Origin: Coriobacteriia bacterium
Lineage (GTDB): Bacteria > Actinomycetota > Coriobacteriia > Coriobacteriales > QAMH01
DNA length: 64,000 nucleotides
Reading direction: 5' to 3'
Assembly (NCBI GenBank): GCA_003149935.1
Contig: QAMH01000006.1
Coordinates: forward strand, 314,153-378,152
Below the pieces are notes generated by a model. That model worked only from the letters and a program-made list of their open reading frames with translations, was not told the origin of the DNA and did not search any database. Below are positions 16,859 through 25,190 of the stretch, piece by piece. The position numbers were made by a program, and so were the translations under genes. Every line of letters begins with the position of its first letter. Positions within the stretch are counted from its first letter, which is position 1.

Positions 16859-18220
16859 TCAGTATATGACTTGGGTCGTGTTGAAATGGTCGTAGTCGAC
16901 GTCGCTTCCCCTTGCGCGGACGTTTACACGTATGTCATAGGTTCCTCGCGCATCCGGGTTCCAAATCGCGGAGCTTGCCGGGCTGTACTCACGCACGAGC
17001 TGCCACTCGTCACTGCCTGCAGGCTTGGCGAGCATTTGATACTCGGCCTCGACGTTTGCGCCGGCAAAAGCCTTGCCCGTAATGTGGATGCCGTCATCGC
17101 CCGAAGCGGCGCTCGCCTTGACCGCCGACACGTAGTCGATTGTCGCAAGGTATTCCACGGGCGAATAGAAGAGGGCACTCGTGTCCTGGCCCGCACCGAG
17201 CATGCGCATGAAGGTGACGAACGCCGTGCTGAACTTGTCTGCGCCCACCGCATTGAGATGTTGGTTATCGTAGAAGTCCTCGGGTGCAAGCTGCAGCAAC
17301 TCGGGCTTGGCATAGACGAAGTCGTAGTACTTGACGCCCATATCGCCGAGTATCTCGGCGACCGCTTCCTGCGAATCCACGTAGAACTGCCCGTAGCCGT
17401 GGATGTTGAAGACGGGGATGGGAACATTGACGACGATAAGCTCAATGTCATGATCGGCGCAGTAGAAGCATATCTCGCGCACGCCCGCGAGGGCGGCCTC
17501 GTCAAAGGAAAGCGTCTCGATCTTCTCGAGTTCGCCGAAGAGAGCAACATCCTTGCTGTTGTAGTCGAGCTGCGCGTACTTGTTGCCATAGCCCTTGCCA
17601 AAGTAGATCCAGCCCGGCTCCATTGCCTCGACGGCCGAGGCGACCGACGAGCCATCGAGTTTCGTCCCGATGTTGCGCTTGATTCCCGTAATGCCATCCT
17701 TCCAGGCCGGATGGTTGGATATCCAGGGAAAGAGCATGTTGATTGACCCCGGTGCGCTCGCGGCTCCCTTCTCCGCGATAAGCCACGCAGCCGAGGAAAG
17801 GTACTGCGAAGGCCCGACGACGCGTCCGCGTTGCGTAAGGTAAGCCGATCCCAGGTTCGGTGTCTCGTTGAGCTGTAGTGTCGTGAAGTCGAGCGTCATC
17901 ACGACACGTTTGATACCGAAGCGCTCGTACGCACTCTGAATGCCAAGGTAGGTCTCATCGAGCTTTTGAAGTGGTGAGGCCATGTTGGCGGAACTCGTAC
18001 CGAGCTCATCATCGATGAGATTGGGGTTAAAGGAAGAAGCCGCGACAGAAGTACCGATGTAGATCGTGTCAAGGTCCTCGGCCTGTGCAAAATTGGTCCA
18101 GACCATATTGCTCTTCGTTCCCTTGAGCTCGAGTGCAAAGTTAAGCGCGCCGAACAGGCCGATCATGAGGGCGGCGATGACGATCGCGGAGAGGAGCTTT
18201 TTGAGTCTAGAAGTTTGCAT
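16859..18220 (-). CDS. Membrane-anchored SGNH-hydrolase-like protein, MBOAT partner
   Basis: A 453-aa protein with one N-terminal membrane helix (about 11-31) and the rest outside the cell. An SGNH-like catalytic set is visible: the Ser block IYIGTSVAASSFNP (Ser58 candidate) and the Asp-His block DFYDNQHLNAVGA (Asp318, His321). The last 90 residues look like a beta-sandwich of the triple-tyrosine type (VEAEYQML..WQLVREYSP..GTYDIRV). Start 18218-18220 lies inside the end of the MBOAT gene (14-base overlap), so the pair is coupled. Such pairs transfer acyl groups to extracellular polysaccharides (compare DltB/DltD, AlgI/AlgJ, PatA/PatB); the acceptor here is unknown. Confidence 0.8.
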   Translation of the reverse strand: MQTSRLKKLLSAIVIAALMIGLFGALNFALELKGTKSNMVWTNFAQAEDLDTIYIGTSVAASSFNPNLIDDELGTSSANMASPLQKLDETYLGIQSAYERFGIKRVVMTLDFTTLQLNETPNLGSAYLTQRGRVVGPSQYLSSAAWLIAEKGAASAPGSINMLFPWISNHPAWKDGITGIKRNIGTKLDGSSVASAVEAMEPGWIYFGKGYGNKYAQLDYNSKDVALFGELEKIETLSFDEAALAGVREICFYCADHDIELIVVNVPIPVFNIHGYGQFYVDSQEAVAEILGDMGVKYYDFVYAKPELLQLAPEDFYDNQHLNAVGADKFSTAFVTFMRMLGAGQDTSALFYSPVEYLATIDYVSAVKASAASGDDGIHITGKAFAGANVEAEYQMLAKPAGSDEWQLVREYSPASSAIWNPDARGTYDIRVNVRARGSDVDYDHFNTTQVIY

Positions 18221-19793
18221 ACATGAAACCTCCAGACGACTGTACGAGCGTGAAGGAGAAGAGGATGAGTGCGGCAAAGACGGTATAGATGAGGAAGCGC
18301 ACGACGAGCGGTGCCGCCAAGATGCGTCCCTTCACGTCGATTCCGCGCTCGGCCATAACGCTGACGGTAAACAGAATGAGGCACGAGACAGCGGCAAGCA
18401 AGATGCAGAGCGTAAAGTTTGCCGTTGGGTGTAGCTGGAGATAGGGCACGAAGTTGGCAGGCTGGAAATTGAAGAGCGTGTTGTAGAACGCAATGGGCAA
18501 ATCGTCTGCATGCATGAGGCGGTCAAAGTAATAGCCGATGCATACGAGAATGAAGGTGCGTATGATCCTGAACACGTGATACGGCGCTGATTCGACGTTG
18601 ATCTTGAGCTTTTCGATAAGCCAGGCGAACAACGGCCGTGCCAAATCGGCAGAGGCGATGAGCAAACCGTTATAGAGACCCCAGAAGATATAGTGCATCT
18701 CGGCGCCGTGCCATAGGCCCACGAGGAAGAACACGACGATGTTGGCAAGGCAACCGGCAATGGTGCGACCCACATGTTTGCTGATGTGTGTCGTTGCCCA
18801 CGCGGTGAGCGCCTTCATGGATGGACGCAAAGCCATCGGATAAAAGACATAGTCGCGCATCCAGGCACCGAGCGTGATGTGCCAACGATGCCAAAAATCG
18901 GCAATGGAGATCGAGAAATAGGGTTGGCGGAAGTTCTCGGCCATCTTGATGCCGAAGAGCTGCGAGACGCCGCGCACCATATCGATGCCACCGGAGAAAT
19001 CGGCGTATTGGTAAATCGCATACAAGAAGATGCCATAGACGATGATACTTCCCGGCGTGGAGGCGTCGATTGAGTCCAGCGCGCTCGACACGCTCCCAAC
19101 GAGCACGTCGGCAATCGCATACTTCTTGAAAATGCCGTATCCAATGAGCAGAAGCGCCCTGCGCGCATTGTAGATGTCGAGGTGATGAGACTCGTAGAGC
19201 TGTGTTGCCAACGCATCAAAGCGATTAATGGGGCCTTGGATGAGCTGGGGGAAATAGGAGACAAAGAGCAGGAAACGCGCAAAGTTGCGCTCGGGAGGAT
19301 ACTTGCCGAAGTAACAGTCGATGATGTAGCCGATGGATTGGAACGTGTAGAAGGAAATACCAAGCGGCAAAAGAAGCTGCGATGCGAGAAAGCCGTCTGC
19401 GGCACCGAACATGCCAAGTATGACGTTCCAGTACTTGATGTAGCTCAGGATGCCGAAGTTGAGCAGCATGACGAGAAGCAGAAACACCCACTTGCGATGC
19501 TTGATGCTCTGCTTGATCGCCTTCTTTGCCGCACGATCGGCTGCATCCTTCTTGAGCGTCTTCTCGAGCTGGTCGAGCTTGTCGAAGCGCAGGCCCACAA
19601 GCCAGACCGAGAGCGCCGTGATGCCGATGAAGAAGAGGTTTTCCCATCCGGAAAAGAGGTAGAAGCCGAGGCTTCCCACGAGCAAGACGACCCATTGGAA
19701 GCGACGATAGCGCGTGCGTCCCACCATGAAGTAGACGATGAGCGCAAGCGCGAGAAAGCTCACGAACTGTAGCGAGTAGAGCTGGGTCAACAC
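18207..19793 (-). CDS. MBOAT-family membrane-bound O-acyltransferase
   Basis: A 528-aa polytopic membrane protein with the MBOAT signatures: QPYFSISIADFWHRWHITLGAWMRDYVFYP and the catalytic His in VGLWHGAEMHYIFWGLYNG. Residues 75-100 form a positively charged cytoplasmic loop. It should move an acyl (usually acetyl) group across the membrane and hand it to its extracytoplasmic partner, the SGNH-like protein encoded immediately downstream with overlapping codons. AlgI and PatA are the closest functional models; no dlt genes (dltA, dltC) accompany it, so D-alanylation is less likely than O-acetylation. Confidence 0.9.
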   Translation of the reverse strand: MLTQLYSLQFVSFLALALIVYFMVGRTRYRRFQWVVLLVGSLGFYLFSGWENLFFIGITALSVWLVGLRFDKLDQLEKTLKKDAADRAAKKAIKQSIKHRKWVFLLLVMLLNFGILSYIKYWNVILGMFGAADGFLASQLLLPLGISFYTFQSIGYIIDCYFGKYPPERNFARFLLFVSYFPQLIQGPINRFDALATQLYESHHLDIYNARRALLLIGYGIFKKYAIADVLVGSVSSALDSIDASTPGSIIVYGIFLYAIYQYADFSGGIDMVRGVSQLFGIKMAENFRQPYFSISIADFWHRWHITLGAWMRDYVFYPMALRPSMKALTAWATTHISKHVGRTIAGCLANIVVFFLVGLWHGAEMHYIFWGLYNGLLIASADLARPLFAWLIEKLKINVESAPYHVFRIIRTFILVCIGYYFDRLMHADDLPIAFYNTLFNFQPANFVPYLQLHPTANFTLCILLAAVSCLILFTVSVMAERGIDVKGRILAAPLVVRFLIYTVFAALILFSFTLVQSSGGFMYANF

Positions 19794-19820
19794 GTCTCCA
19801 TACGCGTGCGGTCACGAATC

Positions 19821-19883
19821 CGTGCAGGCATGTATCAGGGGGTCAGACCCCTTGACACATTAGCTCATCAGCATGCCTGCACG
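19821..19883. repeat. GGGGTC-N-GACCCC palindrome, copy 2, inside a 12-bp inverted repeat
   Basis: The core TCAGGGGGTC A GACCCCTTGA (within 19831-19859) is flanked by a further perfect pair, CGTGCAGGCATG (19821-19832) and CATGCCTGCACG (19872-19883). It lies in the gap between the MBOAT and xdhC genes. Confidence 0.75.
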
Positions 19884-19926
19884 ATACTCATTCCGCAAGT
19901 GACGAATACAAAACCGCATCATTGTA

Positions 19927-19943
19927 GCGCAATGCCTTTGCGC
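19927..19943 (-). terminator. Hairpin after xdhC
   Basis: GCGCAA and TTGCGC pair around a five-base loop, starting nine bases beyond the xdhC stop codon on the minus strand. It is short and lacks a long T-tract. Confidence 0.35.
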
Positions 19944-19951
19944 AATGCGGA

Positions 19952-20944
19952 TTATTCGCGGCCCAGACCCCGTTCGTGGCGCTCGCGTGCCTCGGCATCG
20001 TAGCGCTGGATGTAGCGAACGTCGATGAGCTCGGCCACGATGGCGATGGCGAGTTCAGCCGGCGTCTTGGCGCCGAACTTCAGGCCAATGGGACGCTTTA
20101 TGTGCTCCCACTGTTCGTCGGTGAGACCAGATGCCTTGACGATCTCGTACACGGTGCCATTCTTGCCGGCGCACCCCATCATGCCCACGTAGTGGGCGTT
20201 GCAGCGCTCGGCCCAGACGCAGCACTCGGGATCGTACATATGACCGCGCGTCAGCACGCACGCGTAATCGGCCGGACTTGCGGTAAGCTCGTCGAGGGCC
20301 GAGAAGTCCTCCGTCGACAGCAAGATACGCTCGACGTCGGGAAAGCGGCGCTCGTTGAGATAGGCCACATCGTTGTCGACGACCGTCACCTCGAAGCCGA
20401 CGTGCGTGGCGAGCTTTGCGAGCTCGACGGCAACGTCGGAGGCACCGAGCAACCACACGCGCACGGGCTCGAAGAGCGCGACGCTTGCCCAGGTCAATCC
20501 CTCGAACTGCTCGTTGTGCATGGAGGGACCACGCGTGACGTCCTTCATCTGGAAAACGTCACGGTCGGAAACAGGGCGCGAGCAGACGATCTCCTTGGCG
20601 TCGTTGCAAAAGAAAAGGAGCGGATCGCCATCGGCCGAACCGACATCGCCGTACTTCTTGGTGACGGCGTTGTCGACGTTGTTCACGGCCAACGCCGGAT
20701 CATAGACGACCTTGAAGCCGAGCCAGGCGAGTTCCTCATCGTCAATGGCACGCACGGCGCGCTCGAGCGTGAGGATATCGGCTTTCGTCAACGAGGCCAT
20801 GATGGTATCGAGAGATGCAGGCGACATATGCGCGTTACCGCGCGTGGCATCTTCGCTGAATGCAGGAACATCCTCCGTGGTGAAGACTGGCGTCTCCCCG
20901 AGCTCCAATGCCTCGATCGCTGCAAGAATGACTTTCTTGTTCAT
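19952..20944 (-). CDS. xdhC: XdhC/CoxI-family molybdenum-enzyme maturation protein
   Basis: XdhC-type chaperones bind molybdenum cofactor and help its sulfuration and insertion into xanthine dehydrogenase-like hydroxylases. The 330-aa protein has an N-terminal XdhC/CoxI region and a C-terminal Rossmann domain (VWLLGASDVAVELAKLATHVGFEVTVVDND), with the family end motif YVGMMGCAGKNG ... IGLKFGAKTPAELAIAIVAELI. No hydroxylase subunits are in the window. Upstream on the same strand are a 63-residue unknown protein and a NifX-like protein, hinting at a small metal-cofactor group. The ATG follows a strong GGGAGG site. Confidence 0.88.
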   Translation of the reverse strand: MNKKVILAAIEALELGETPVFTTEDVPAFSEDATRGNAHMSPASLDTIMASLTKADILTLERAVRAIDDEELAWLGFKVVYDPALAVNNVDNAVTKKYGDVGSADGDPLLFFCNDAKEIVCSRPVSDRDVFQMKDVTRGPSMHNEQFEGLTWASVALFEPVRVWLLGASDVAVELAKLATHVGFEVTVVDNDVAYLNERRFPDVERILLSTEDFSALDELTASPADYACVLTRGHMYDPECCVWAERCNAHYVGMMGCAGKNGTVYEIVKASGLTDEQWEHIKRPIGLKFGAKTPAELAIAIVAELIDVRYIQRYDAEARERHERGLGRE

Positions 20945-20976
20945 GCTACCTCCCTGAGTAGAATCGCAATGGATAT

Positions 20977-20982
20977 ATTATA
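20977..20982 (-). promoter_or_regulatory. Candidate -10 element for xdhC
   Basis: A perfect TATAAT on the minus strand, about 33 bases before the xdhC ATG and within AT-rich sequence. No convincing -35 box was found at 16-18 bases. Confidence 0.45.
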
Positions 20983-21006
20983 CTTTTAGAGAGATAGTAT
21001 CGAGTC

Positions 21007-21198
21007 CTAGAAGGTGTAGCCCGTCCCGTGAATCACGGGACCATCATAGGGATAGAAGCAGCCATCCTCGTAGCTAAACTTCTCCTTGGTCTCGGGAAGC
21101 CACCAGATCTTCATGGTGTCGGGGGTGTAACCAAAGGGCTCGCAGGAGATGGATTCGCCATCGTGTTCGCCACCGCAGACAATGCCCGTGCGCTCCAT
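21007..21198 (-). CDS. Hypothetical 63-residue protein
   Basis: Not recognised. A 63-aa protein, rich in Gly, Tyr and acidic residues (IVCGGEHDGESISCEPFGY ... WWLPETKEKFSYEDGCFYPYDG), with three cysteines and several aromatic residues. It has a good ribosome site (GGGGAAGGA eight bases before ATG) and sits between the NifX-like gene and xdhC on the same strand, with 35 bases to the former, so it is probably a real member of that group. Metal or cofactor binding through the Cys/His residues is only a guess. Confidence 0.55.
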   Translation of the reverse strand: MERTGIVCGGEHDGESISCEPFGYTPDTMKIWWLPETKEKFSYEDGCFYPYDGPVIHGTGYTF

Positions 21199-21233
21199 GC
21201 GGCTATCCTTCCCCTGTGCGCCCCGCTCGAGAT

Positions 21234-21605
21234 CTAGTGATGGCAGGTGTTGTCAGCCGTCATCTTCTCGACCTTGCCCTGCGCGATGAGCTCGGCAACA
21301 TCGCCCACCTTGGGCGTCTCGTTCTCGAAGTAAACGTCGATTCCCGCCTCGGTAAAGCCCATGAACGGACGCATGCCCATGCCGGCTGCGACAATCGCAT
21401 CGGCCCCTGCATCGGAAAGCAGCATGACCGGACGCATGCAACCGCCTTCCTCATGAGGCGGATTGTCGATGTTTGCAACCGAGGCAATCTGACCGTTCTC
21501 GATGGTGATGAGGGTAAAGCAATCGCATTTGCCAAAGTGGCCGCTACGCTCGGAATCAAGGCCAGCCTGGCCCATGGTCGGAACTGCAAGCTTGATCGTG
21601 CTCAT
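21234..21605 (-). CDS. NifX/NifB C-terminal-like (dinitrogenase FeMo-cofactor biosynthesis) protein
   Basis: Single-domain protein of 123 aa of the family that includes NifX, NafY and the C-terminal part of NifB, which carry iron-molybdenum type cofactors or their precursors. Visible features are LAVPTMGQAGLDSERSGHFGKCDCF near the N-terminus, the central NPPHEEGGCMRP segment and the GADAIVAAGMGMRPFMGF block. It ends in Cys-His-His. No nitrogenase genes are present; stand-alone members are widespread in anaerobes with unknown function. The neighbour XdhC, a molybdopterin-enzyme helper, makes metal-cofactor handling plausible. Confidence 0.85.
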   Translation of the reverse strand: MSTIKLAVPTMGQAGLDSERSGHFGKCDCFTLITIENGQIASVANIDNPPHEEGGCMRPVMLLSDAGADAIVAAGMGMRPFMGFTEAGIDVYFENETPKVGDVAELIAQGKVEKMTADNTCHH

Positions 21606-21644
21606 AGTATGTGCTCCTGATCGACGTGTGTATGTTCGCTCACA

Positions 21645-21650
21645 AGTATA
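21645..21650 (-). promoter_or_regulatory. Candidate -10 element for the NifX-like gene
   Basis: TATACT on the minus strand (five of six consensus positions), about 40 bases before the ATG. TTGATT lies 19 bases further upstream as a possible -35. Confidence 0.4.
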
Positions 21651-21708
21651 GATTGAGATGCGTCGCGTAAATCAACAGTTCAGTTGCATATGCATGTGCG
21701 GCGCGCCG

Positions 21709-23190
21709 TTAGCCCTCGCTTGCACCACCCGCAACGCCGTATTCGAGCATCTCGTCGACGGTTACGAAGCGATAACCCTGCTCCTTGAGCTGCGGAAGCG
21801 CGATGCGAAGAGCCTCGACAGTCTGGCTGCGGTCGCCTCCCCCATCGTGCATGAGCACGATCTGCCCCGGCTGTACCGAGAGTATGCGTTGCACGATCGC
21901 ATCGACGCCGGGACGACTCCAGTCGAGCGTGTCGACATCCCAGCCGAATTCGGCCGTGACATGCGAGGCGAGCGTTTCGACCATCGGCCCGTAGTAATTG
22001 CCGCCCGGGGCGCGCATCACGCGGCTTACCTGGTAGCCAAGCACGTCTTCGATGGCCTTGAAACCCTTGGTCACCTCGGCGATTTGCTCGTCCGTTGACA
22101 TGAGCGTCATGTTAACGCCCTGGCCCGAGCCATCCGCATGGTCGTAGGAATGCGTCGCGATCTGATTGCCCGCATCGGCGATTTGCTTGAGCACCGTCGC
22201 ATTGTCCTTGCATTGGTTTCCGATGACGAAAAAGGTGGCATGGGCATCGTTGTCGTTAAGGATGTCGAGTATCTCGCGCGAGCTTTCAGGCCATGGGCCA
22301 TCATCAAAGGTCAGTGCAATGACCTTTTCTCCCTTGGTATCGGGCGAATACGCCGTGAATCCCGCGTTGACAGGTTGCTCGACGACGCTCGTCACCGTCT
22401 TGCCCGAAACCTTGCCCGTGCGCACCGCCTGAACGCCATCGACACCCGCCGAATACAAATGCACGGAACCGCGATAGTACGAATCCGGCGTCGCCGTCAT
22501 CGTGGATGCCTCATAGGGCAGGCGCGTCGTTGTCTCCTCGTATTCCTCGGTCACGTCGTCTCCGTTTTCTATGACGATGACGTCGTCCTTCGAGACGCGC
22601 GCCTGCGGATCGCTCGTCGCCTCGCCGTTGATCGTAGCCGAGAGGAGATTTCCCTCCCCCGCCTTGGCGATGCTGCCATCAACGGCGAGAAGGTCTCCTG
22701 CGACAGGCGCGGCATGCCCGTCATCGACAATCTTCTGAAGCGTCGCGTTTGCCGGAACGCTCACGGTCTTGCCATTCACGTTCACATCGTACATGGGCGG
22801 GAAGAAGACAAACCAGACAGCAACGGCAATGGCGATAAGCACAAGCGCGATAATCACGATAAAGCGCTTGCTACCATGCTTTTGAAAGGCAGCGGCATTG
22901 CCGGTTGAAAGCGAATACGATGCCGCTCCGCTTGCATAGGTATTGCGCCGATGCGATTGCACCTGCATGTAGGGCGCATCCTGGTGAACGGGGCGACGCG
23001 ATGACGCGGCCCCTTGCTGAGATCGCCGGGAATTGGCAGGATGCGGGCTCTCCTGACGAGTCACACGCGGACGAGACGTTCGATGTTGGCTCGCTTCTGG
23101 CGCATCATCATGCGAACGAGCCCTGTAGCGATCGCGTGAGTAGTGATTTACGTTATCTGACGAAGACCCTCTCGTCCCGTTGTTTTGCAC
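21709..23190 (-). CDS. Membrane-anchored polysaccharide deacetylase (NodB family)
   Basis: A 493-aa protein in three parts: a cytoplasmic N-terminal region of about 110 residues rich in Ser, Arg, Gln and His; one membrane helix (FIVIIALVLIAIAVAVWFVFF); then an extracellular part with small beta domains and a NodB deacetylase (TFDDGP near 290, THSYDH metal His pair, RAPGGNYYG, LMHDGGGD). It should remove N-acetyl groups from a wall or surface glycan, as peptidoglycan deacetylases do for lysozyme resistance. The GTG start (23188-23190) is fixed by GGAGG six bases upstream; it lies 23 bases after the ABC ATPase stop, so both are probably one transcript. Confidence 0.88.
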   Translation of the reverse strand: MQNNGTRGSSSDNVNHYSRDRYRARSHDDAPEASQHRTSRPRVTRQESPHPANSRRSQQGAASSRRPVHQDAPYMQVQSHRRNTYASGAASYSLSTGNAAAFQKHGSKRFIVIIALVLIAIAVAVWFVFFPPMYDVNVNGKTVSVPANATLQKIVDDGHAAPVAGDLLAVDGSIAKAGEGNLLSATINGEATSDPQARVSKDDVIVIENGDDVTEEYEETTTRLPYEASTMTATPDSYYRGSVHLYSAGVDGVQAVRTGKVSGKTVTSVVEQPVNAGFTAYSPDTKGEKVIALTFDDGPWPESSREILDILNDNDAHATFFVIGNQCKDNATVLKQIADAGNQIATHSYDHADGSGQGVNMTLMSTDEQIAEVTKGFKAIEDVLGYQVSRVMRAPGGNYYGPMVETLASHVTAEFGWDVDTLDWSRPGVDAIVQRILSVQPGQIVLMHDGGGDRSQTVEALRIALPQLKEQGYRFVTVDEMLEYGVAGGASEG

Positions 23191-23213
23191 GTCTAACCTC
23201 CGATAATGCCGCT

Positions 23214-24905
23214 TTAGGATTTCTGCCAACCATTTTCCAGACACAGGACGATGACCTCGTCGTCGGTCACGCAATTGGAATAAACGCCCCTGCTGATACG
23301 GCTCGCCTGCGTCGTGTACAAAACATTCGATGAGAAGAACGCCTGCGGGGTCTCGGTCGTGGCGACATCGCCCGCGAAAAGCAGCGAAACCCCGGTGGCG
23401 TACTCGGCACAGAACCTAAGGTCCTGAGAAGCGATGAGAATGGCGACGCCGCGTTTGGCAAGTTCGTGCAGAAGCTTGCCAACCTTGCGCTGGGCAAAGG
23501 GATCGATGCCCTCCGTAGGCTCATCCAGCAGGAGTATGGGGGTTTCCTGCATCATGACCTTGGCAATGGCGGCAAGCTGACGCTCTCCGAGCGAGAGACT
23601 ACGAGGATTGACATCCAGGTAGGAGAAGATCCCAATGGTCTTCGAGAAATCCTCCACGTATCGTTCGATTTCGTCCTGCGAGAAATGACTATCCGCCACC
23701 ATGCTCTCGAGCTCGGCTCGCACGGTTTCCCTCGTGAAAAACCCGTCAAGGTCCTGGGGCAAGAGTGCAACCTCGTAGGTGGACTGGTTCGCCTTGGCCC
23801 ACCTGCCCCTTCTGCTGTCATGTATCATCACCGTGCCTCGATCGCAGGGAACGAGGCCGGCAACCATCCTGAGCATGGTCGACTTGCCCGCTCCGTTCGT
23901 TCCGACGATGGCATGGACGCTGCCCTTGGTCACGGATAGCGAAACGTCCTTAAGCACCTCGTGTTCCCCGCCGTAGCAAAAAGAGGCGTTCTCGAACTTG
24001 ATGACAGGCTGCTCGGAAAAGCCTCCCATGCGTTTGTCGGGCAGGTGTCGCGCGGTAGCCCCCTTTGTCTCGAGCTCGGCTTTCATCCAGTTATGTGCCG
24101 CACCTACCGTCAAGGGAAGCGCGTCTGGCGAGGATTGAGGATGCACCCCATGATAGATGCGTATGGACGAGGGAAGCGCATAGACGAACTGGTCGTTTCC
24201 CCGGTAAAGGGAACAGGCGATGTCGCTCGGTGTGCCTTCGTAGGCAATCTTGCCAGCATCCAGAACAACGATCTCATCGGCGCCCGCGTAAATCTCACCA
24301 AAGACACTCGTGCTCATGATGACAGTGACCTTGAGCTCCTTATAGAGGTCATAGAGTATGGAGAGGAAGTTTGCCACGGAAGTCGGATCGAGCTGGGAAA
24401 TGGGGTCGTCGAGGATAAGGACACGCGGGCTCACCACCATGGCCGATGCAAGGCTGACGAGTCTTCTCTGGCCATCGGAAAGCTCCTCGACGTTTCGATC
24501 GAGCCAGCTTTCGATGCCAAAGTATGCCGTGGCCTCGGCGATACGCGAGCGCATGGTCGACTGCTCGCAGTTAATGCGAACGAGACCACTCGCAAGCTCG
24601 TCAATGACCTTTCCGGTGACGCCGCGCAAATCGGAATGCTGGGGAACAAGGGCGATGCTGCTCATCTGGGAAAACGTCGTCATATCCTCGAGCGGGACCC
24701 CATCAACCAGAATTGAACCCGAACGCTGTCCCGCAGGAGTTGTCGCACTCGTAAGATGCGAGAGCAGCGTGCTCTTCCCAGACCCGCTTTTTCCTCCCAG
24801 CATGAGAAGAGAACCAGGCTTTAAATCAAGAGACACATCATCGAGAGCCGGTTTGGAAGAATGAGGATAAGTGAAAGTCAAATGATCGATCTGGATATGC
24901 GCCAT
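23214..24905 (-). CDS. Tandem ABC-transporter ATPase (two nucleotide-binding domains)
   Basis: A 563-aa protein carrying two full ABC ATPase domains, like fused EcfA/CbiO ATPases of energy-coupling-factor importers. Domain 1: Walker A GGKSGSGKST (near 37-46), signature ELSDGQ, Walker B VLILDDP. Domain 2: Walker A GTNGAGKST, signature SLSLGERQ, Walker B ILLLDEP. In domain 1 the catalytic Glu after Walker B is Asp, so one of the two ATP sites may be weak. No EcfT membrane protein or substrate subunit lies nearby, so the partner and substrate are unknown. ATG 24903-24905 is chosen; a GTG two codons upstream is equally possible. Confidence 0.82.
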   Translation of the reverse strand: MAHIQIDHLTFTYPHSSKPALDDVSLDLKPGSLLMLGGKSGSGKSTLLSHLTSATTPAGQRSGSILVDGVPLEDMTTFSQMSSIALVPQHSDLRGVTGKVIDELASGLVRINCEQSTMRSRIAEATAYFGIESWLDRNVEELSDGQRRLVSLASAMVVSPRVLILDDPISQLDPTSVANFLSILYDLYKELKVTVIMSTSVFGEIYAGADEIVVLDAGKIAYEGTPSDIACSLYRGNDQFVYALPSSIRIYHGVHPQSSPDALPLTVGAAHNWMKAELETKGATARHLPDKRMGGFSEQPVIKFENASFCYGGEHEVLKDVSLSVTKGSVHAIVGTNGAGKSTMLRMVAGLVPCDRGTVMIHDSRRGRWAKANQSTYEVALLPQDLDGFFTRETVRAELESMVADSHFSQDEIERYVEDFSKTIGIFSYLDVNPRSLSLGERQLAAIAKVMMQETPILLLDEPTEGIDPFAQRKVGKLLHELAKRGVAILIASQDLRFCAEYATGVSLLFAGDVATTETPQAFFSSNVLYTTQASRISRGVYSNCVTDDEVIVLCLENGWQKS

Positions 24906-25143
24906 CTTCACACCCCCGCAACGTTCACGGTCTTGCTAACTGAAAATGCTTGGCGACATTTCAGCCCAAAAAATTATACGCATAAAGCCTTTTTGCGATA
25001 GCGTCTTTTGTCTTAACTTCCCCGTTCGGTAGATGAAATGTGCGGATGTACCACGTTGGTAAATTCGCCGACTCTGAACTTACGCGCACCGGTTTATAGC
25101 TCGTCACACAATCTCCGTGTTCTCAATACGCTATGCTATTGCT

Positions 25144-25162
25144 TTATGTGAATTGCACATAA
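25144..25162. promoter_or_regulatory. Operator-like palindrome upstream of PFOR
   Basis: TTATGTG AATTG CACATAA is a perfect 7-bp inverted repeat with a five-base spacer, 28 bases before the PFOR ATG and ahead of its AAGGAG site. The rest of 24912-25190 shows no gene or other clear signal. It could bind a CRP/FNR- or Rex-like regulator; this is inference. Confidence 0.4.
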
Positions 25163-25190
25163 CTAAGATGACCCAAGGAGAGAGGAAGAC

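Noticed and set aside
24912..25190. Riboswitch or T-box upstream of PFOR
   Set aside because: No T-box sequence, specifier-like stem or known riboswitch core is visible; only the 19-bp palindrome and the ribosome site stand out.
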